DNA from: Bolinopsis microptera
Lineage: Eukaryota; Ctenophora; Tentaculata; Lobata; Bolinopsidae
DNA: 64,000 nucleotides
Reading direction: 5' to 3'
Assembly: GCF_026151205.1 (NCBI RefSeq)
Contig: NC_087073.1
Span: 8,719,411 to 8,783,410 of the forward strand
Made by a program: the position numbers and the translations under genes. How positions within the stretch are numbered: position 1 is the first letter of the stretch; each line of letters starts with the position of its first letter. The notes below the pieces were generated by a model, which was not told where the DNA came from, made no database searches, and was given only the letters and a program-made list of their open reading frames with translations. Shown piece after piece: positions 39,801-51,786 of this stretch.

Positions 39801-41030
39801 ATTTAAATTTTGGATGGTCCACTATGCTTGATACACATTTTTACGGAAATCGTCTGTAAAAAGAATTGAAATAAAAATTTTTCTAATTTGTGCAATAAAA
39901 CATTGCAGCATTTCATTTTGAAAACAATGTATACAATATTGGCTTATAACTATTGTGTAAAACTTGTAAACATAAACCTATAAGGTCAAGCAAATTAGAA
40001 AAGCAAAAAATAGAGAAACATGAGGAAATTGAATTTGAGATATTTTAAAAGTATCAATAAGGGAACTTTTTAATTTTATTTTACTATGTGATTGTAAATA
40101 AAGTGCAAAGCATAGGACTGAATTTACTTTTTCTAAAATAAAATTGTTCTATAATACAACCATTTGTAGTATAAAGGTTACCCTTCCAAAATTTTGGCAG
40201 GGTCCTCAATTTAATTACTTAAATTCTTGTTTCATAAAAAAATAAAAATAAACTTATCACGGTTTTTATGATTTTATACCTGTATCGATACTCCTAAACC
40301 CTAAAAGGTCATGGAGTGCTTGTTGGATGGGGTCTAAACTGCTTTTTGTTGTGATGTGAATTTGTTATATATTTTATATATATTAATTATTGCAAAGGGT
40401 TTTTATTTTTACCTCAGTTTTTAAAATTTGTACCATTTTTAAAGAATTTGTATATAGGGTCATTGCTATATTATGTGTATATTGTTTGAATAATTATCCT
40501 GTATCGATATCATACCTTTCAAAAGCCTAATGAAGTCCCAGCTTACTTATGGTATTCATTGTATGTGCAAGACTTGAACAAGTAACCATCTTTTTGCAAA
40601 TGATTGAAGACACCATCAGGCTACATCATTTTTATGTGAAATAGATCTCAATTTATTGTTTTGTGCAAGTGTACTGTAATTGAATGTATCATCTGCAAAC
40701 GTTTAAGATACGTGCCCCTTAGATCCTGGTTGTACTAGATTGTATGATTACAAACCATTTAGTTTGTACAAGAAGATGTTCTTTCATGGCACATTTTAAT
40801 TAGTTCTTGTATCCTTTTAGGTTCAACCTTCTTAAATATCGGGGGTTATAACATCACCCAATTTGTTGACTTTTATCAAATGGTTGATTTTATTGGATCT
40901 ATTTATTAAGAAGCAGTGAAACTAGCGGCATGCAATGAATGGGGACTGGCCATGCCCTTGCAACATTAAAATGTATTGACTGTTACATAATATATGACTA
41001 ATAGTTATACTTACATCAGCTCAATAACAA
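36815..41030. other. Intergenic region between coiled-coil gene and RBX1
   Basis: AT-rich, with no exon that I can support. It may hold the missing 5' exon(s) of the coiled-coil gene. A GC-rich hairpin GCGCGGCTTGAGCCGCGC lies near 38370. An 81-codon ORF at 39213-39458 has no recognisable features and its AT-rich start looks non-coding. 39480-41000 shows nothing specific. Confidence 0.5.
36927..36945 (+). repeat. 19-base G run
   Basis: Uninterrupted G homopolymer followed by ACAACTGCCCCCG. Length is likely to be variable and prone to sequencing error. Confidence 0.9.
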
Positions 41031-41354
41031 ATGGATGTCGATGAAGAACCTTCCTCTTCTACTGCAGTTGCGAAATCTGACAAAAAACGATTTGATGTGA
41101 AGAAATGGAATGCTGTTGCTCTCTGGGCTTGGGACATAGTAGTGGATAATTGTGCTATTTGCCGTAACCACATCATGGATTTGTGCATTGAATGCCAGGC
41201 AAATCAAGCAAGTCACACCAGTGATGAATGTACAGTTGCCTGGGGAGTTTGCAACCATGCCTTTCATTTCCATTGTATCTCACGTTGGTTGAAGACACGA
41301 CAGGTCTGCCCCCTTGATAACAGAGAATGGGAGTTCCAGAAGTATGGCCGTTAA
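41031..41354 (+). CDS. RBX1: RING-box protein 1 (RBX1/ROC1)
   Basis: Intronless 107-residue protein. RBX1 is the RING subunit of cullin-RING ubiquitin ligases; it recruits the E2 and NEDD8 machinery to CUL1-4. After a variable N-terminus ([10 protein letters not shown]) the sequence is almost invariant across animals: [20 protein letters not shown], which inserts as a beta strand into cullin, then [19 protein letters not shown] and [20 protein letters not shown], which supply the zinc ligands, and [15 protein letters not shown]. Human RBX1 ends KYGH. It is RBX1 rather than RBX2 by this core. AATAAA at 41693-41698 is a likely polyadenylation signal. The lack of introns could mean a retrocopy, but the frame is intact. 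Confidence 0.97.
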   Translation: MDVDEEPSSSTAVAKSDKKRFDVKKWNAVALWAWDIVVDNCAICRNHIMDLCIECQANQASHTSDECTVAWGVCNHAFHFHCISRWLKTRQVCPLDNREWEFQKYGR

Positions 41355-42101
41355 TTCATTCTATGTGGATGGCTTCTTTCAAGATCACCAAACTTTTATA
41401 GCAAGGTTTAATGCCTATACAGTCAAGTTTTACTTACGTTTAAGATGATTTGGATCATGTTTGTGGTAGTTTGTCAGGATGGAATTGACTGCTTTAATCG
41501 TTGTGAAATTACCTCAAATAGATAGCTTTTGCTGAGGAAATGTGTCTTTGAGTTGTAATTCGTATATCATTACATGTATTTATCGACTATTTAAATGGAA
41601 TATTTTCCATCTAGCATTTACCAATAACTATTATTATGTCCATATGATATACATATATATATATATATTGTTTCATTATTTATAAATTTTCGAATAAATC
41701 TTTAATCCTGGTTTTCTGAAAAGACTGGGTTGTTACTTTGCTTTACTGTACAAAAGTGTTTAACTGGATTACCTCTCCAATTAAAGATTAATTTCAAATT
41801 TTATAATGTGGCTGGCATCAAGATTGATAATTTGTTTATGTTTGATTTGAAAATTAATGATAACTAGGGAGTAGCTAAGGATCCATTGGATCTATGCGAT
41901 CTCCTCGTCTCAGCCGAATGATAGGAAAATTAATTGAGGGTTAAAAGTTAATCTGGAAAAAATGCGCATCTTATCTTAATTTTGTTAACAATTTAATCAG
42001 CACTAGATTGAAATCATCAAAGAAGGACCACCTATCCTAATCTTACCAATCTAACAAATATTTTCCAACAAAACTAGCATGTAAGCTCCTGCTGACTGTA
42101 T
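41355..42101. other. RBX1 3' UTR and spacer
   Basis: No coding sequence. Contains an (AT)n run at 41652-41668 and the AATAAA of RBX1. The promoter of the next gene must lie here but no element is evident. Confidence 0.6.
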
Positions 42102-43767
42102 ATGAAAATACAATCTGAGAGTACATCATGGTCTCCCACTAGTCGAACTACCAATCGTGAGCCTACGAGTGTTTATGTGACTGGAACAGAAACATCTCTT
42201 GAGCAACGTTCTGTTGCCACCAGTCGCAATGTTCTCTTACAAGAGGTTATATATTTGAATGAATTCTTAATGATTTATTTATTTCTTTGGGTAATTCCTG
42301 CTATTTGCAATTTAAATAACTATTTCTTTCTCAAATCAGTTACCGCCTTTAGCTTCCTCAATATACATTACATACATATTATATAGGTTTAGCAACTTGA
42401 CACACTACTTTCAACAAATAACAATACATTTTAAATTGAATCTTTATCCAGAGTAAGGGTTGTTGCTCATTAGACAGTGTACTGAAATGTTTGTACAATA
42501 AAGCAACAATCAGCAACTTCATCACCCTTCTGATCATGGTCACTGGAATTGTCCTTCATCAAATCTACCAAGATGGTTAGCTAAAATCCATTTTTAGCTT
42601 TAATCTTAATTAACAATTAAATGTGTAGTACTAATTGATTGATTGAATATTGCGATTCCAACTATGAAACTATTTGCAGATACAGAAATTGACAACAAAT
42701 GGGTTGACGCATTCAAATTGATCAGAGCTTTTGGTCTCTTCGGATTTGCAGGTTGGTTGTTATAGTAAAAATAATGTTGGCTAGAATAATTAGAGTGATA
42801 GTGGTAGAGTCAAATTTCCAAATGATCGGTTGTGCATACCAAATTATAATAAAAGGCTTGGATTGAAAAAAGTGATCAACTCAATCTTACTTCTAGCCCA
42901 GTTTCCGTGATTGCAAACTTAATGATTTAAATCCTTATTCGGTAGATCCCTTGATAGTTAAAATCCAATTAATGTAAATTTATTTATTTTAAAATTCCAG
43001 ATAATTATGTTTCACAGTAATACAAATGTTTTCATTTCTCAGGGGGAATGACAAACTGGTTGGCAATCAGGATGATGTTCGAAAAAATCCCATTCTTAAT
43101 CGGCAGGTAAAGTTAATTTGAGGTTGGTTAAGTTGAAATAACTTAAATGACCAATACAACCATTTTTAAGCGAAGCTTTTTCCTCAAACTTGTGTTTTTG
43201 AATCACATATAAGTAAAGTCCAGTTGGAAACACATAAAATTGATTCCTGTTATTTGTCAGCAGTTTTCTAACTCAGTTTTCTATTAGCGGTATTTTACTG
43301 AATAACTTCGTGGAGATACGAGACAACGTGAAAAAGACGACAATGGCAACGTACTTTGACGCGGGACATCTCAGTCACTACGTTACTCAAAAAACTGAGA
43401 TCATCCTAAATTCTCTTCAACTTGGTACGTTACGTTTTAACACTTAAAACTGCAGTATGCAACTCATAAGATTTTGATTCCGTCCGTTAACAAAACCGTT
43501 ATACAATTAAAATTTGGTGAAATATCTGACCTAATTGAAACCTGACTTGACTTTCTGCCAGATGAAAGTATTAGAGAAGTTATTCGGTCCCCTGCAGTAC
43601 AAGCTCTTATCTCCGATAAAATAGAGGAAGTGTTCTCAACACCTGAGGGCTTGGTTCTAGGCTTGGTTGTAAACAAAGAAAAGGTCAAACTGAACATTAT
43701 GCCCAGTTTCGAGAATGCAGGAAAAGACATCGTCCCACTTGTTTCTCAGCTCATCAGAAACAGCGAG
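42102..43767 (+). CDS. DUF445-like membrane protein, 3' end unresolved
   Basis: Six exons join in frame for 249 codons: 42102-42245, 42452-42575, 42680-42751, 43043-43106, 43288-43424, 43562-43767. A stop lies in frame just upstream of the ATG. A serine/threonine-rich N-terminus is followed by a hydrophobic helix (FITLLIMVTGIVLHQIY) and a second one containing GLFGFAGGMTNWLAIRMMFE. The latter closely resembles the G..TNWLA.KM.F signature of DUF445 (PF04286) proteins, followed by the family's amphipathic helical region. The function is unknown. The last exon ends with a good donor (GAG|GTGAAT); reading through gives only five more residues before TAA. No further exon is found before the MFS array starts about 30 bases later. 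The gene is therefore truncated, uses the read-through stop, or has an intron extending past the array. Confidence 0.65.
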
Positions 43768-44156
43768 GTGAATTATCGATTCTAATTCTGTAAATTTATT
43801 GATCGAGTTTATACAGTAACTGTCAAACATAGTCTATCACAGCATTAATTAAATTTTATGGTAACAGGCATTAGTATCCGCCAGTAATTTTTAAATTGCA
43901 GATTATGAAACAGTTAAACCAGGGATTAAATAGAGATAAAATTTGAAAGGTACAGTATCGTCAAAATATAGAATAAAAATACATCTTCCGTTGCTCAACA
44001 AGAAAATTAAGAGAAAACCAACAAAATCAAAACCAACTGTCAATATAGAAAGTCGGAAAATAACATATTTAATACTACCCAACATACTTTGCATTTGAAA
44101 TAGAATTTTCTCTTGGTAACTTTTACGTTTTTGGAGCGGGGACAAGTTTGTGACTA

Positions 44157-45946
44157 TCATTTGACCAGCATGCAAAAGATAAAGCCGACAGTGTTCACCA
44201 GACAAGCTGCAACTGCTACTCCAATAGCAGGAATTTCACTTGCTCTAGTGAGAGTAAAGCCACTGAGAACAACGCCAACAACCTGAGACATGCAAAAGAA
44301 AAGGTTGAAAACTGCTGTAGATCGCTCAGCCAAACCATCTGTTTTCACTCCCCACTTTTCGAACAAACTGAATTTGCTCATAACTGCTATGTTTAAAACT
44401 GCCGCATCTCCAAACCCCAGAAGCACAGAGCCTATTTCAAAGGAAGCCGGGAACACCAGAAAATCTGTCGTTGACCCAAAAGCTAGAACGGCTCCCAAGT
44501 AAAATGCTATATTACCTATAAGCATGACAGTATTTGCCCTTATTTTCCTGTCTGCTATAAATCCAAGGGCTGTACTCGAAAGAAATGCAACAACGATCAT
44601 CAATGAGCTGAGTAAGACAGCTGTACTCAGTGACTTACCATTGAACTCTTTTATTCTTGGTGGAATAGAATACAGGAGGATAATGTAAACACTGTTATTC
44701 AGGAAGACGGCGACATCAGGAACAAAGAAAACCAGTTGTTGACTTCTGCTTGGTTTGTCTTTTAAAATGCGTCCATTTCCGTTCGCTTCATGTTCAGTCG
44801 TTGTCGAGAATACTCGATTTGTAGCCGCCCCAGTCTCCACCATTCGTTGTATTCTTCCGATGAATGGGAGGAGTAGGATGGGAATGATATCAAAGATAGC
44901 GATAAGAAATCCTGTTAGCATCCATCCTCCCGATATGTATAGTTCGGCGCCAACAATTACTGCTATGATAATCCCTACATGCATCGATCCACTTATGAAA
45001 ACCATCAATGTCTTCTTATCTGCCAAATACAGATCCACGATCTCTCCCTAAAGTAAATATTATGAAATATCAACATTTTTGTTATAAATTTGCAGTCAGA
45101 CCTGAAATCCTAATTGAGATGGATCCTTCATTTAATCTGCAACTACATACAATATAGGAATTGGTAATCAAACTCGCCTGTACAGTCACAAAGAAGAGTC
45201 CAGCACAGAAACCCTGTAAAGCTCTGCTAACTCCAATAACAGTGAATACAAGCGCTCCTCTTGGGTCCAATTTTACCATTACATCTACTGCAGCCATTAC
45301 GAAGTAGCACAAAATGTTGCCCGTAATGAGGATTAAACATCTTTTTGTAAGTGGAATCTTTCTGAAGCCAGGGAGGATAGTGGAAATGTAGGGGCTGATA
45401 GCTTGGGTGATGACCATTACTACTATAGCTATAGTACCTGTCAGGAGAAAGTAACGGTCAAAACATTTTATATTTTTTCACTGAAACTTTTACAGTATGA
45501 CTTTGTGTTTAGAGGTCGATTACGAAAATGTTTACGATGCTTACCAAACGTTTTATTCAGGCTATTCTCTGTTAGAAAATCTATGTAAAACCCAGCCGTG
45601 TAATTTCTTGCTATGAAAACAGTTCCATTTCCAAAACAGGCAAATATGACAATCAAAGCTAGTTGATGATTTGTTATCTTTTTAGCATCTCCTGGGGGAT
45701 AATTATCTCATTAAATTCAGTTTACAGCTTAAACCTTACTTTTTAAACAGGAAACGAGTTATATCTACCATATGCACAAATAGAAGCTGAAGTAAAGTTG
45801 ACAAATTGCATTACTTTAAAAGGTTTACCTTTAGCATCTCCTGCACTTATTCTGTCCGAAGGTTTACTGTTATTAGGTTCCAACTCCAGAGCTCCAACTG
45901 CAGCGTTGTTTGCTACTACATAATCATTATTGTCTCCATCCATCAT
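44157..45946 (-). CDS. MFS transporter, array copy A (intact)
   Basis: Four exons: 45946-45829, 45691-45545, 45437-45178, 45047-44157, giving 471 residues. It is a 12-helix major facilitator. A polar N-terminus (MMDGDNNDYVV..) is followed by TM1 (LALIVIFACFGNGTVFIA). TM3-TM4 run through LILITGNILCYFVMAAV, and a central loop near residues 260-285 separates the halves. A motif LGFIADRKIRANTVMLIGN in the second half corresponds to the conserved MFS loop. Overall it looks most like SLC18/DHA1-type drug-proton antiporters, but the substrate is unknown. Intron 3 begins with GC (CAG|GCGAGT) instead of GT, shared only with copy D. Exons 1 and 2 meet at a repeated coding word, GGAGATGCTAAA (see findings). 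Copy D is nearly identical. Confidence 0.85.
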
Positions 45947-47572
45947 TTCCAGTTATCAACGAAAAAGTAGGTACAGACCACTGCTTTTAAAATCGAAATC
46001 ACAAAGAAATTTTCGCTGATTGAAGATTAAAAGTGGGCAGATGAAGACACAACAATAAAATCAAGATCAGTGTTTCTCAGTGCCGGCAGTAAAATAGTAA
46101 AATAGACTCGGATTCCATGTTCGTAAATTAATTATGTCGCGTGAAATGGATACGTAAAGATCCAGACACTGCAATATAAACAGTGTTAAAATTCACTCAT
46201 CTAGGAAAATGTACGGGGTGCAAAGATCACAGCATACCGCCAAAGTCATCATTCCTGCGAATTTTGCACTTACAATCATATAGTAAAGATTTTTAATCAA
46301 ATTAATTACTTACTTTGTTACTTTGTAGGGCTTCATAGAATCCTCTATCGGGCCATCGAAAAAGTCGACCCCCCGGACAGTGTAGAAACTGTTTTATCAC
46401 CACTCCAATCAAGCAAGGAGTTTCCATTCCGACGGTTGTATCCTGGAGCTGGAGGCTCGTCCGGAAATGACTTCACAAAGTTCGTTAAAGCTACTTTGAA
46501 TTGCATAGGATCCTCGATGGTGTGCATATGTGTTGGGATTACATTCCATAATCGAGGTCCAGTGACTGCAAATGAGTTGTCATGTAGTGCTTGATTACGT
46601 TGACTGCTGGACTTACCTATACTGGGCACAACTGCTTTTTGACCATGTCTGAGAGTCACCGAGAACTGGATACCAATATCATTAGGGCACTTGCAATGCA
46701 GAACTTTCCACATGTTGATGATTAAATACCGTTCTCTTCTTCTTTGCAATGACATCAGATCTAGGGCCTTTAATCTCTGCCAGTAGTTGAGGTGCTGGTG
46801 CCATCTATTTTCGATGTAAACGTACGCTGAATCCCTTCTAGCTGTTGGATGTCCTTGTTCTTAGAGCAATTCCACAGAGGACAGCAATACTCCAGATGAC
46901 TTCTAACGAGAGACTTGTACATTGTAATTGATTTCGTATTTTTTGCTTAGTTTCATATACAGCAAAATATGTTTATCATCAGTTCCAAAAGAGATGAGAC
47001 CCGTATGGCGTATATCTTGATCCATCTGTGTTAGGAAAATCTGAACCACTGGTTCTCGGTATGAAAAAAGGTCTCAATTATTGCTGAATTCCGCCTAGTC
47101 GTTGCGGCAAATCGTTCTGTGTGGTATCGGTAAATAGCGAATAGTTCAATTCCCTCAGTTTTAAATAACTTTCAAATTAAAATAGTTTATACATTAACTG
47201 TCGACTGTCAAGTATAGTTTATCATAGTACATAATATCATAGGGCCCTTGGCCAAACTGTATAATATATTGTGATTAATTGATGTTTGCATTTTTATGGT
47301 ATTGACATTACTATCCCCCAGTAATTTTGAAATTCGAGATCATGAAACAGTTAAACCAGTGATCAAATTGAGATAAACTTTGAAAATTACAGTATCATCA
47401 AAATATAGAATAAAGAATAAAGATGAACCTTCTGTTGCTTAAAAATAGTAAAACGAAAACCAACAAATCTGTCGTTCAATAGAAAGTCGGGAAATACTAC
47501 ACAACATACATTCGTAATGAGATTTTTGTTAGTCATTCTTACGTTTTTGGAGCGGGGACAAGTTTGTGACTA
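45947..47572. other. Spacer between array copies A and B
   Basis: The left part (to about 46305) and right part (from about 46928) match the spacer between copies C and D. The middle is a LINE fragment inserted in this spacer only. 47170-47560 is the repeated 3' flank of copy B, also seen at 43815-44150 and 54500-54840. Confidence 0.7.
46327..46930 (-). mobile_element. 5'-truncated CR1-like LINE fragment
   Basis: Read on the minus strand, it gives the C-terminal part of a reverse transcriptase ORF: LVRSHLEYCCPLWNC, then after a frame change LMSLQRRRERYLIINMWKV and SFAVTGPRLWNVIP with SFPDEPPAPGY near the end. This pattern is typical of the thumb and tail of CR1/L2-like elements. It is absent from the equivalent C-D spacer, so it is a later insertion. 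Confidence 0.75.
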
Positions 47573-50500
47573 TCATTTGACCAGCATGCACAATATAAAG
47601 CCGACAGTATTCACCAGACACGCTGCAACTGCTACTCCAATAGCAGGAATTTCACTTGCTCTAGTGACAGTAAAGCCACTGAGAACAGCGCCAAAAGCCT
47701 GAGAAATGCAAAAGAAGAAGTTAAAAACTGCTGTAGATCGCTCAGCCAAACCGTCTGTTTTGATTCCCCACTTTTCGTACATACCAAATTTACTCATAAT
47801 CGCTATGTTGATAACGGCTGCATCACCGATTCCAACAAGGACAGAACCTATTTCAAAAGAAGCCGGGAAGGCCAAAAACTCTGTCGTAGATCCAAAAGCT
47901 AGAATGGCTCCCAAGTAAAATGCTATATTACTAGAAAAAAAATTTGCTATTTTTGTCTGTTATAAAACAGAGTTATTGAAGGAATACAACGACAAAAAAT
48001 GAGAACGGTGTACCAGGATATTAATCTAACGTTGTTCAGGAAGACTGCGATATCAGGAACAAAGAAAGCCAGTCGTTGAATTGTGCTTAGATTATCTTTT
48101 AGATCCCGTCCATTAGCGATTACTTCCACTCTTGTCGACTGTATGTTTTTTAACCCTGCTCCACTCCCCTTCTTTCTTTGTATTCTACCGATGAAAGGAA
48201 GCAGCAAGATGAGGAGGACATCAAAAACAGCGATTAGGAATCCAGTCAGCATCCATCCCCCTGCTATGTAAAGTTGTGCCCCGACATTAGTTGATATAAT
48301 TAACGCTACATGCATCGATCCACTTATGATAACCATCAATATCTTCTTATCTGCCAAATACAGATCACAATCTCCCCCTGGAAGTACTTTGGTAAATATA
48401 AAATATAGCACAATTCTTTGCATTGATATTTGAGCAGAGAATTCAATGCATGGTTTTAACATTTAAAAATTATGATGATTTTGATGTTATTACTGACATG
48501 TATGTTTAATGTTTATCGAAACTGCACACGATTTGGCGTACATATCATAAACTATTAATATTATGCCATTCATAATTTTGGTGCATAAGTTGTGAATCTC
48601 AAAATAAATCCTGGAATGTATGGACATTGTCAGTGAGATACTAGAGAAGGACGGGTCAGCTGATATACTGTATCTCGATTTTCAGAAGGCTTTCGATTCT
48701 GTACCACACAAACGATTGCTGAGAAAATTGCAATCCTTTGGAATATCTGGCAACACCCTTGCAGTCGTGGAAGACTTTCTAACAGGAAGAACATTTCGCG
48801 TCAGGGTTGGATCATCATTTTCTAGAGTCTTTGCTGTAACATCTGGGGTCCCTCAAGGAACCGTGCTGGGCCCCCTGCTCTTCCTGCTCTTCATAAATGA
48901 TCTCCCTGATGGAATTGAGAGCTTCGTATCACTCTTTGCTGACGATCTTAAGCTAGTAACGAGCACAGCTAAGCACAGTGTTGCACAAGATGATATACTG
49001 AAACTCAATGCGTGGGAGAAGGAATGGCTCCTAAGATTCAATGTGAAGGATGGCAAGTGTAAGGTACTACATATTGGGCGTAACAATCCAATGCATGAGT
49101 ACTTCATGAATGGGGAATGCCTCCCCCAAGTGAAGTCAGAAAAGGATCTTGGAGTTCTAACTACCAGAAACCTGGACTGGAGTGACCATATAGATAAGTC
49201 CGTGAAAAAAGCAAAGTCTGTTATAGGCTGGATCAAACGAAGCTTGATCTGCCGTAACAAATTTGTTATGCTAAATGTCTACCGAACTCTAGTTCGACCT
49301 CACATCGAATACGCTGTGCAAGTGTGGAATCTACCAGCAGAGCACGGAAACTGGAGGACTATTAAGAAGATAGAAGATGTTCAGAGAGAATTTACACGAA
49401 TAATCGACGGGATTGGTATCCTACCATACGATGAGAGACTGAGAATCCTCCAGTTAACAACACTACTGGAGCGCCGTATGAGGGGTGATCTTATTGAAAC
49501 CTTTAAAATAACGACGGGTAAAGTGGACTATGGACAAGATCTTTTCAGGATATCACGTAGTGGTACCAAGATCCTAAAAGATAAAAGAGGAAATCAGGTC
49601 CTCAGTAACCGGGTTGCCAATTACTGGAACAAAGTACCAAGTTCGGTTAAAGAAGCCAGTTCAGTAGACGCATTCAAAGCTCGACTTCAATGTTATAAAA
49701 ATGAACTGATAGCGAGTGGAGCATCGTCAAAGGGTCACTTCTGGGATCTCAGCGAAACCTTAATGTCAAAAATAAATACATGTGAGCATGATTCATATGC
49801 ATATTTCATGTCTAATAACCCATTGATTGCTAAATACCGAGGAATCAATGTATCTTGATTGTTAAATTCAGAACTACATGTTAACGTCCTTAAAATAATT
49901 AATCATTACATGTTCCGGATAGGAACATTTTTCTTTTTGAAAATATTGTGCGAACTGCAATAGCGTAGAGTGCAGTTGGGTTTCAAGTTTTGTCGAGATG
50001 GCTATGTGGCCATAATCCTATTATTATTATTATTATGTAATGATATAACTCACCTGGACGATCACAAAGAAAAGGCCAGCAAAAACGCCCTGTAAAGCTC
50101 TGGTAATTCCAATAACAGTAAACACAAGCGCTCCTTCCGGATTCTTCTCCACCATTACATCTACTGCAGCCATTACGAAGTAGCACAAAATGTTGCCCGT
50201 AATGAGCATCAAACATCTTTTTGTAAGTTGAATCTTTCTGAAGCCAGGGAGGATAGTTGAAATGTAAGGGCTGATAGCTTGGGTGATAACCATTGTTGAT
50301 ATGGCTAAAGTACCTGTTCAGAGAAATGTACTGTCAAAACATTTTAACTTTGTGGGAATACTTTCTTGATAATTTGTAATGGAACTGAAAGTGTGGTTGA
50401 CTGAAATTTTAAAGATTATATAATATCGTTGGTATGTGTATTGTTAATAGTACTCACCAAAAATTGTATCGAGGCCATTCTCTGTTAGAAAATCTATGTA

Positions 50501-50860
50501 AAACCCAGCCGTGAAACTCCTTGCTATAAATATAGTTCCATTTCCAAAACAGGCAAATATGACAATCAAAGCTAGTTGACAGCTTGTTATCTTTTTAGCA
50601 TCTCCTGGGGGATAATTATCTCATTAAAGTCAGTTTACGGCTTAAACCTTACTTTTGTACATGAAACGAGTTATGTCTCTACATTGTGCACAAATAGAAG
50701 CTGAAGTAAAGTTGACAAATTGCATTACTTTAAAAGGTTAACCTTTAGCATCTCCTTCATCTATATTGTCCGAAGGTTTACTGTTATTAGGTTCCAACTC
50801 CAGAGCTCCAACTGCAGCGTTGTTTGCTACTAAAACATCATCAATCATCATTGTCTCCAT
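47573..50860 (-). pseudogene. MFS transporter, array copy B (pseudogene)
   Basis: Exons 1-3 are present with the same limits as copy A (50860-50743, 50604-50458, 50313-50054). Exon 4 (48377-47573) is broken. One G is missing near its start, so GTGGATCTG becomes GTGATCTG and the frame shifts. Roughly 90 bases in the middle (TM7-TM8 region) are deleted or rearranged around 47935-48035. Exon 1 begins at a shifted ATG (METMMIDDVLV) because the ancestral ATG frame meets a stop. The intron between exons 3 and 4 carries a LINE insertion (48608-50036). Its exon 3 donor is GT, unlike copies A and D. The combination makes a functional full-length product unlikely. Confidence 0.8.
48608..50036 (+). mobile_element. 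5'-truncated CR1/L2-like LINE in copy B intron
   Basis: Inserted where copies C and E have continuous intron. It ends in a (TTA)n run at about 50020-50036, a microsatellite-type tail. The ORF 48620-49858 is open for 412 codons: YLDFQKAFDSVPHKRLL, SGVPQGTVLGPLLFLLFIND, the catalytic FADDLK, and a long C-terminal region with LVRPHIEYAVQVWN and SNRVANYWNKVPSSVKEA. The endonuclease and the first RT blocks are missing, so it is dead on arrival despite the open frame. Confidence 0.85.
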
Positions 50861-51786
50861 CCATAACTTCCAGTTATCAACGGAAAAGCAGTTACAGACC
50901 ACTGCTTTAATCGAAACGTTACCGTAAGGAAATGATAAGAATGAACAAAAAATGAAAATGCAAAGAATCAGCAACCAGTTTCACCAGAGTTACACAATCT
51001 TATCACTGTTAAGTAATTATATTATTATTTATCCGTTCAAAATTTGGACCACGCCAGCAACATATGATACATTTTATATTATGTTGTAAATTATAAATAT
51101 CTAATTGGTCCTACAAATTAATAAGAATAAAAACCAATGCTCTTCGTTTTTGAACACAGTGAGCTGGACGCCCAATTCACAAAACTATGTTCGCTAATTG
51201 AAGATTAAAAGTGGGTCGCTGCACAACAATAAAATCAAGATCAGTGTTTCTCAGTGCCGGCAGTAAAATAGTGAAATAGGCTCGGAATTTCCATGTTCGT
51301 AAATTAATTATGTCGCGTGAAAAACTCTGTCGTAGATCCAAAAGCTAGAATGGCTCCCAAGTAAAATGCTATATTACCTATAAATAAGAATGACAAAATT
51401 TGATGCTATTTTCCTGTCCACTATAAAACCTAGAGCCATACTTGAAAGAAATCCTACAACGATCATCAATGAGTTGAGCAACACGGCCGTACTGAGCGAC
51501 TTTCCATTAAAATCTTTAATTGAAAGATTAAAGATTAAAACAATAAAATCAAGATCAGTATTTAGCATATAACGAATATTCTGTTAGTCAATAACTACAC
51601 TGTGGTTATTGTAGAGAAAGAAGCATAAAAGAAGCTATTATGGTCGATGCAGATTCGGACCCATGACATACCATACGTATAAATCGTCACCCATTAGCCA
51701 TTACAAAAAGCAATTTAATTAAATCCACAAGTTTATAACGGTCATATCGAAACACTGTCCTTACAACTTTTAGAAAAACAGGATTC
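50861..51786. other. Spacer between array copies B and C
   Basis: 51108-51310 is the repeated 5' flank of the array (TTGGTCCTACAAATTAATAA, AATTAATTATGTCGCGTGA). It is followed abruptly by a stray exon 4 fragment. 51560-51786 is spacer with no gene. Confidence 0.6.
51308..51532 (-). pseudogene. Detached exon 4 fragment of the MFS family
   Basis: On the minus strand this reads FNGKSLSTAVLLNSLMIVVG, then SSMALGFIVDRKI and, after a small frame change, NIAFYLGAILAFGSTTEF. That is TM7-TM9 of the array proteins, without the rest of exon 4 or any other exon. It joins directly to the 5' flank repeat at 51308. It is the remains of another copy, and resembles A and B (CCCAAGTAAAATGC) more than C and E. 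Confidence 0.8.
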
